Below are positions 58,486 to 64,000 of a stretch of DNA of 64,000 nucleotides, in pieces. The stretch spans positions 868,001 through 932,000 of the forward strand of contig JAZGUH010000702.1 in assembly GCA_037893225.1 (NCBI GenBank). The letters are read 5' to 3'. Origin of the DNA: Hippasteria phrygiana (lineage: Eukaryota; Echinodermata; Asteroidea; Valvatida; Goniasteridae). A program made the position numbers and the translations under genes. Each line of letters starts with the position of its first letter. The first letter of the stretch is position 1. A model generated the notes under the pieces. That model ran no database searches and was not told the DNA's origin. It saw nothing but the letters and a program-made list of their open reading frames with translations.

Positions 58486-60904
58486 CAGTTTCGAGCACAT
58501 CGCTGAAAAAAATATTTAGATTTTTTTTGAAAACCCCACGTCCAGTTTCGAGCACATCGCTGAAAAAAATATTTCGAATTTTTTTAACACTCCACGTCCA
58601 GTTTCGAGCACATCGCTGAAAAAAATGTTTCGAATTTTTTTCTCTCCAATTGGCATTTCAACATAACCAACGCGCCTAGCTCGGCGTATGGATTGTTCTG
58701 AACACCCCAGGGCCAGTTTCGAGCACATCGCTGAAAAAAGTTCCGAATTTTGTTTCTCTCCAATTGGCATTTCAACAAAACCAACGCGCCTAGCTCGGCG
58801 TATGGCACTCCAGTTTCGAGCACATCGCTGAAAAAAAAGTTCCGAATTTTTTTCTTTTCAATTGCCATTTCAACAAAACCAACGCGCCCAGGGCGGCGTA
58901 TGGAGTGTTCTGAACACCCAAGGGCCAGTTTCGAGCACATCGCTGAAAAAAAATATTTAGATTTTTTTTGAAAACCCCACGTTCAGTTTCGAGCACATCG
59001 CTGAAAAAAATGTTTCGATTTTTTTTCTCTCCAATTGGCATTTCAACAAAACCAACGCGCCTAGCTCGGCGTATGGCACTCCAGTTTCGAGCACATCGCT
59101 GAAAAAAAAGTTCCGAATTTTTTTCTTTTCAATTGCCATTTCAACAAAACCAACGCGCCCAGGGCGGCGTATGGAGTGTTCTGAACACCCCAGGGCCAGT
59201 TTCGAGCACATCGCTGAAAAAAATGTTTCGAATTTGTTTTCTCTCCAATTGGCATTTCAACAAAACCAACTCGCCTAGCTCGGCGTATGGCACTCCAGTT
59301 TCGAGCACATCGCTGAAAAAAAAGTTCCGAATTTTTTTCATTTCAATTGCCATTTCAACAAAACCAACGCGCCCAGGGCGGCGTATGGAGTGTTCTGAAC
59401 ACCCAAGGGCCAGTTTCGAGCACATCGCTGAAAAAAAATATTTCGATTTTTTTTGAAAACCCCACGTCCAGTTTCGAGCACATCGCTGGAAAAAATGTTT
59501 CGAATTTTTTCTCTCCAATTGGCATTTCAACATAACCAACGCGCCTAGCTCGGCGTATGGAGTGTTCTGAACACCCCAGGGCCAGTTTCGAGCACATCGC
59601 TGAAAACATTTCCGAATTTTTTTCTCTCCAATTGGCATTTCAACAAAACCAACGCGCCTAGCTCGGCGTATGGAGTGTTCTGAACACCCCAGGGCCAGTT
59701 TCGAGCACATCGCTGAAAAAAGTTCCGAATTTTTTTTCTCTCCAATTGGCATTTCAACAAAACTAACGCCCCTAGCTCGGCGTATGGCACTCCAGTTTCG
59801 AGCACATCGCTGAAAAAAAAGTTCCGAATTTTTTCTTTTCAATTGCCATTTCAACAAAACCAACGCGCCCAGGGCGGCGTATGGAGTGTTCTGAACACCC
59901 AAGGGCCAGTTTCGAGCACATCGCTGAAAAAAATATTTAGATTTTTTTTGAAAACCCCACGTCCAGTTTCGAGCACATCGCTGAAAAAAATATTTCGAAT
60001 TTTTTTAACACTCCACGTCCAGTTTCGAGCACATCGCTGAAAAAAATGTTTCGAATTTTTTTCTCTCCAATTGCCATTTCAACATAACCAACGCGCCTAG
60101 CTCGGCGTATGGATTGTTCTGAACACCCCAGGGCCAGTTTCGAGCACATCGCTGAAAAAAATGTTTCGATTTTTTTTGAAAACCCCACGTCCAGTTTCGA
60201 GCACATCGCTGAAAAAAATATTTCGAATTTTTTTAACACTCCACGTCCAGTTTCGAGCACATCGCTGAAAAAAAATATTTCGATTTTTTTTTGAAAACCC
60301 CACGTCCAGTTTCGAGCACATCGCTGAAAAAAATGTTTCGAATTTTTTTCTCTCCAATTGGCATTTCAACAAAACCAACGCGCCTAGCTCGGCGTATGGC
60401 ACTCCAGTTTCGAGCACATCGCTGAAAAAAAAGTTCCGAATTTTTTTCTTTTCAATTGCCATTTCAACAAAACCAACGCGCCCAGGGCGGCGTATGGAGT
60501 GTTCTGAACACCCAAGGGCCAGTTTCGAGCACATCGCTGAAAAAAAATATTTCGATTTTTTTTGAAAACCCCACGTCCAGTTTCGAGCACATCGCTCAAA
60601 ATTTTTTTTCCAATTTTTGTCTCTCCAATTGGCATTTCAACATAACCAACGCGCCTAGCTCGGCGTATGGAGTGTTCTGAACACCCCAGGGCCAGTTTCG
60701 AGCACATCGCTGAAAAAAGTTCCGAATTTTTTTTCTCTCCAATTGGCATTTCAACAAAACCAACGCCCCTAGCTCGCCGTATGGCACTCCAGTTTCGAGC
60801 ACATCGCTGAAAAAAAAGTTCCGAATTTTTTTCTTTTCAATTGCCATTTCAACAAAACCAACGCGCCCAGGGCGGCGTATGGAGTGTTCTGAACACCCAA
60901 GGGC
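58486..60904. repeat. HOR-I copy 4 (2,419 bp)
   Basis: It follows segment X copy 2 just as HOR-I copy 1 follows X copy 1, but keeps the La that copy 1 has lost, so offsets change from 10,080 to 10,195 after about 60010. All HOR-I marks are present. Confidence 0.94.
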
Positions 60905-61402
60905 CAGTTTCGAGCACATCGCTGAAAAAAATATTTAGATTTTTTTTGAAAACCCCACGTCCAGTTTCGAGCACATCGCTGAAAAAAATATTTCGAATTT
61001 TTTTAACACTCCACGTCCAGTTTCGAGCACATCGCTGAAAAAAATGTTTCGAATTTTTTTCTCTCCAATTGGCATTTCAACATAACCAACGCGCCTAGCT
61101 CGGCGTATGGATTGTTCTGAACACCCCAGGGCCAGTTTCGAGCACATCGCTGAAAAAAGTTCCGAATTTTGTTTCTCTCCAATTGGCATTTCAACAAAAC
61201 CAACGCGCCTAGCTCGGCGTATGGCACTCCAGTTTCGAGCACATCGCTGAAAAAAAAGTTCCGAATTTTTTTCTTTTCAATTGCCATTTCAACAAAACCA
61301 ACGCGCCCAGGGCGGCGTATGGAGTGTTCTGAACACCCAAGGGCCAGTTTCGAGCACATCGCTGAAAAAAAATATTTCGATTTTTTTTGAAAACCCCACG
61401 TC
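60905..61402. repeat. Partial HOR-I leading into HOR-G
   Basis: S1b, S2, La, Ma and Lb match the start of HOR-I. The next S1 (61345) is the ordinary TATTTCG/CACGTCC form instead of the TATTTAG/CACGTTC form of HOR-I, marking the change of lineage. Confidence 0.9.
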
Positions 61403-62271
61403 CAGTTTCGAGCACATCGCTGAAAAAAATGTTTCGATTTTTTTTCTCTCCAATTGGCATTTCAACAAAACCAACGCGCCTAGCTCGGCGTATGGCACTC
61501 CAGTTTCGAGCACATCGCTGAAAAAAAAGTTCCGAATTTTTTTCTTTTCAATTGCCATTTCAACAAAACCAACGCGCCCAGGGCGGCGTATGGAGTGTTC
61601 TGAACACCCAAGGGCCAGTTTCGAGCACATCGCTGAAAAAAATGTTTCGAATTTTTTTCTCTCCAATTGGCATTTCAACAAAACCAACGCGCCTAGCTCG
61701 GCGTATGGCACTCCAGTTTCGAGCACATCGCTGAAAAAAAAGTTCCGAATTTTTTTCTTTTCAATTGCCATTTCAACAAAACCAACTCGCCCAGGGCGGC
61801 GTATGGAGTGTTCTGAACACCCAAGGGCCAGTTTCGAGCACATCGCTGAAAAAAAATATTTCGATTTTTTTTGAAAACCCCACGTCCAGTTTCGAGCACA
61901 TCGCTCAAAAAATATTTTCCAATTTTTTTCTCTCCAATTGGCATTTCAACATAACCAACGCGCCTAGCTCGGCGTATGGGGTGTTCTGAACACCCCAGGG
62001 CCAGTTTCGAGCACATCGCTGAAAAAAGTTCCGAATTTTTTTTCTCTCCAATTGGCATTTCAACAAAACCAACTCGCCTAGCTCGGCGTATGGCACTCCA
62101 GTTTCGAGCACATCGCTGAAAAAAAAGTTCCGAATTTTTTTCATTTCAATTGCCATTTCAACAAAACCAACGCGCCCAGGGCGGCGTATGGAGTGTTCTG
62201 AACACCCAAGGGCCAGTTTCGAGCACATCGCTGAAAAAAAATATTTCGATTTTTTTTGAAAACCCCACGTC
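61403..62271. repeat. HOR-G copy 1 (869 bp, 9 units)
   Basis: Unit order is Mb Lb Mc Lb S1 Ld Md Lb* S1. Ld has the GGGGTGTTC tail (61978) and, only here, CAAAAAATATTTTCC in the A-tract. The second Lb has AACTCGCCCAG near 61786, also found at 16.6 kb and 23.9 kb. Confidence 0.93.
61978..61996. repeat. Extended perfect palindrome
   Basis: Same 19-bp palindrome in the Ld of HOR-G copy 1. Confidence 0.93.
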
Positions 62272-63140
62272 CAGTTTCGAGCACATCGCTGAAAAAAATG
62301 TTTCGATTTTTTTTCTCTCCAATTGGCATTTCAACAAAACCAACGCGCCTAGCTCGGCGTATGGCACTCCAGTTTCGAGCACATCGCTGAAAAAAAAGTT
62401 CCGAATTTTTTTCTTTTCAATTGCCATTTCAACAAAACCAACGCGCCCAGGGCGGCGTATGGAGTGTTCTGAACACCCAAGGGCCAGTTTCGAGCACATC
62501 GCTGAAAAAAATGTTTCGAATTTTTTTCTCTCCAATTGGCATTTCAACAAAACCAACGCGCCTAGCTCGGCGTATGGCACTCCAGTTTCGAGCACATCGC
62601 TGAAAAAAAAGTTCCGAATTTTTTTCTTTTCAATTGCCATTTCAACAAAACCAACGCGCCCAGGGCGGCGTATGGAGTGTTCTGAACACCCAAGGGCCAG
62701 TTTCGAGCACATCGCTGAAAAAAAATATTTCGATTTTTTTTGAAAACCCCACGTCCAGTTTCGAGCACATCGCTCAAAAAAAATTTTCCAATTTTTTTCT
62801 CTCCAATTGGCATTTCAACATAACCAACGCGCCTAGCTCGGCGTATGGGGTGTTCTGAACACCCCAGGGCCAGTTTCGAGCACATCGCTGAAAAAAGTTC
62901 CGAATTTTTTTTCTCTCCAATTGGCATTTCAACAAAACCAACTCGCCTAGCTCGGCGTATGGCACTCCAGTTTCGAGCACATCGCTGAAAAAAAAGTTCC
63001 GAATTTTTTTCATTTCAATTGCCATTTCAACAAAACCAACGCGCCCAGGGCGGCGTATGGAGTGTTCTGAACACCCAAGGGCCAGTTTCGAGCACATCGC
63101 TGAAAAAAAATATTTCGATTTTTTTTGAAAACCCCACGTC
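62272..63140. repeat. HOR-G copy 2 (869 bp)
   Basis: It has the same nine units. Its Ld again has the GGGG tail (62847) but the ordinary A8-T4 tract, and its Lb is the common AACGCGCCC form. Confidence 0.93.
62847..62865. repeat. Extended perfect palindrome
   Basis: Same 19-bp palindrome in the Ld of HOR-G copy 2, 869 bp after the preceding one. Confidence 0.93.
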
Positions 63141-64000
63141 CAGTTTCGAGCACATCGCTGAAAAAAATGTTTCGATTTTTTTTCTCTCCAATTGGCATTT
63201 CAACAAAACCAACGCGCCTAGCTCGGCGTATGGCACTCCAGTTTCGAGCACATCGCTGAAAAAAAAGTTCCGAATTTTTTTCTTTTCAATTGCCATTTCA
63301 ACAAAACCAACGCGCCCAGGGCGGCGTATGGAGTGTTCTGAACACCCAAGGGCCAGTTTCGAGCACATCGCTGAAAAAAATGTTTCGAATTTTTTTCTCT
63401 CCAATTGGCATTTCAACAAAACCAACGCGCCTAGCTCGGCGTATGGCACTCCAGTTTCGAGCACATCGCTGAAAAAAAAGTTCCGAATTTTTTTCTTTTC
63501 AATTGCCATTTCAACAAATCCAACGCGCCCAGGGCGGCGTATGGATTGTTCTGAACACCCAAGGGCCAGTTTCGAGCACATCGCTGAAAAAAAATATTTC
63601 GATTTTTTTTGAAAACCCCACGTCCAGTTTCGAGCACATCGCTGAAAAAAATGTTTCGAATTTTTTCTCTCCAATTGGCATTTCAACATAACCAACGCGC
63701 CTAGCTCGGCGTATGGAGTGTTCTGAACACCCCAGGGCCAGTTTCGAGCACATCGCTGAAAAAAGTTCCGAATTTTTTTTCTCTCCAATTGGCATTTCAA
63801 CAAAACCAACGCCCCTAGCTCGGCGTATGGCACTCCAGTTTCGAGCACATCGCTGAAAAAAAAGTTCCGAATTTTTTTCTTTTCAATTGCCATTTCAACA
63901 AAACCAACGCGCCCAGGGCGGCGTATGGAGTGTTCTGAACACCCAAGGGCCAGTTTCGAGCACATCGCTGAAAAAAATATTTAGATTTTTTTTGAAAACC
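63141..64000. repeat. HOR-B-like tail, cut by the window end
   Basis: The order is Mb Lb Mc Lbt S1 Lc' Mf Lb S1b. The first three units continue HOR-G; from Lbt on it is HOR-B. The final S1b is cut after 50 bp. A private A-to-T gives CAAATCCAACG near 63519. Confidence 0.92.

Larger units (their letters stand above)
1..64000. repeat. Uninterrupted higher-order satellite array
   Basis: The core CAGTTTCGAGCACATCGCT recurs in the same orientation from end to end at spacings of about 56-59, 96-99 or 112-116 bp. The window starts and stops inside a unit, so the array continues on both sides. I read units through the whole window and found no unique insert, transposon, inverted segment or gene. Units differ by a few diagnostic bases, and those variants recur in fixed order, giving higher-order repeats of 823 to 3,272 bp and larger segmental copies. 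GC is about 46% in L units and 36% in S units by hand count. Location in centromeric or other constitutive heterochromatin is inferred from this architecture; the sequence alone does not prove it. Confidence 0.98.

Noticed and set aside
1..64000. CRISPR array (constant core with variable intervals)
   Set aside because: The intervals are not unique spacers; the same few sub-types recur in fixed order, units reach 115 bp, and no cas gene is present.
1..64000. Replication-origin iterons or a plasmid/phage repeat region
   Set aside because: 64 kb of units organised in HORs far exceeds any iteron cluster, and no replication gene is present.
1..64000. rDNA spacer, telomere repeat, tRNA or rRNA gene
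   Set aside because: No rRNA or tRNA sequence was recognised, and there is no short G-rich telomere motif.
1..64000. Assembly artefact as the sole explanation
   Set aside because: Diagnostic variants are linked in consistent orders and private changes are shared at exact offsets, which is expected of real HOR evolution. Copy numbers could still be wrong, and single homopolymer differences (for example near 22485 and 23051) may be sequencing errors.

Overview
The whole 64 kb is one uninterrupted tandem satellite. It begins and ends inside a repeat unit, all units run in the same direction, and I see no protein-coding gene, RNA gene, transposon or unique-sequence island. A megabase-scale eukaryotic heterochromatin array (centromeric, pericentromeric or subtelomeric) is the natural reading, probably from a long-read assembly. 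I do not recognise the satellite and cannot name the taxon. CpG is not depleted in the unit, which fits an organism without heavy germline CpG methylation, or very fast homogenisation.

Monomer level. Every unit begins with the nearly invariant core CCAGTTTCGAGCACATCGCT. This is followed by an A-tract, a short TTCGAA/TTCCGAA-like centre and a T-tract. Units fall into three length classes. L (about 115 bp) carries an MfeI-type CAATTG box, a GC-rich box and a terminal palindrome GTGTTCTGAACAC. M (about 97-98 bp) is L with the palindrome tail replaced by a short CACTC. S (56-59 bp) lacks everything between the T-tract and the right arm of the palindrome. I estimate 650-690 units. I name sub-types by diagnostic variants: La to Le, with Lb* for the CATTTC form and Lbt for the GATTG form of Lb; Ma to Mg; S1, S1b and S2. 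An exemplar of each is listed, and coordinates start at the C of CAGTTTCGAG.

Higher-order level. The sub-types are strung in fixed orders that repeat as higher-order repeats (HORs). HOR-A is 1,849 bp (19 units), at 167-5117, 6866-8599 and inside later blocks. HOR-B is 1,308 bp (14 units), at 5118-6425 and 9536-10843. HOR-C is 823 bp (9 units, 8600-10245). HOR-H is 925 bp (10 units, 12223-14072). HOR-D is 2,015 bp (22 units, 30370-34189). HOR-E is 2,177 bp (23 units, 36150-40503). HOR-F is 3,272 bp (35 units, 38327-44870). HOR-I is 2,419 bp (27 units, 48406-55547 and 58486-60904). HOR-G is 869 bp (9 units, 61403-63140). M is almost always followed by L, so M-L behaves as a dimer of about 212 bp and S-M-L as a 271-bp trimer that is gained or lost as a block.

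Super-HOR level. Two large segments are themselves duplicated: 15863-22725 with 23116-30250 (offset 7,253 then 7,524 bp), and about 45183-49930 with 55263-60010 (offset 10,080 bp). Private point changes are shared at exactly these offsets, so homogenisation acts on blocks of 2-10 kb as well as on monomers. Several joints are chimeric units, the expected footprint of unequal exchange between mis-registered units. The novel content is the multi-level architecture, the conserved core (only loosely like a CENP-B box) and the palindrome that separates the three length classes. There is no gene system here.
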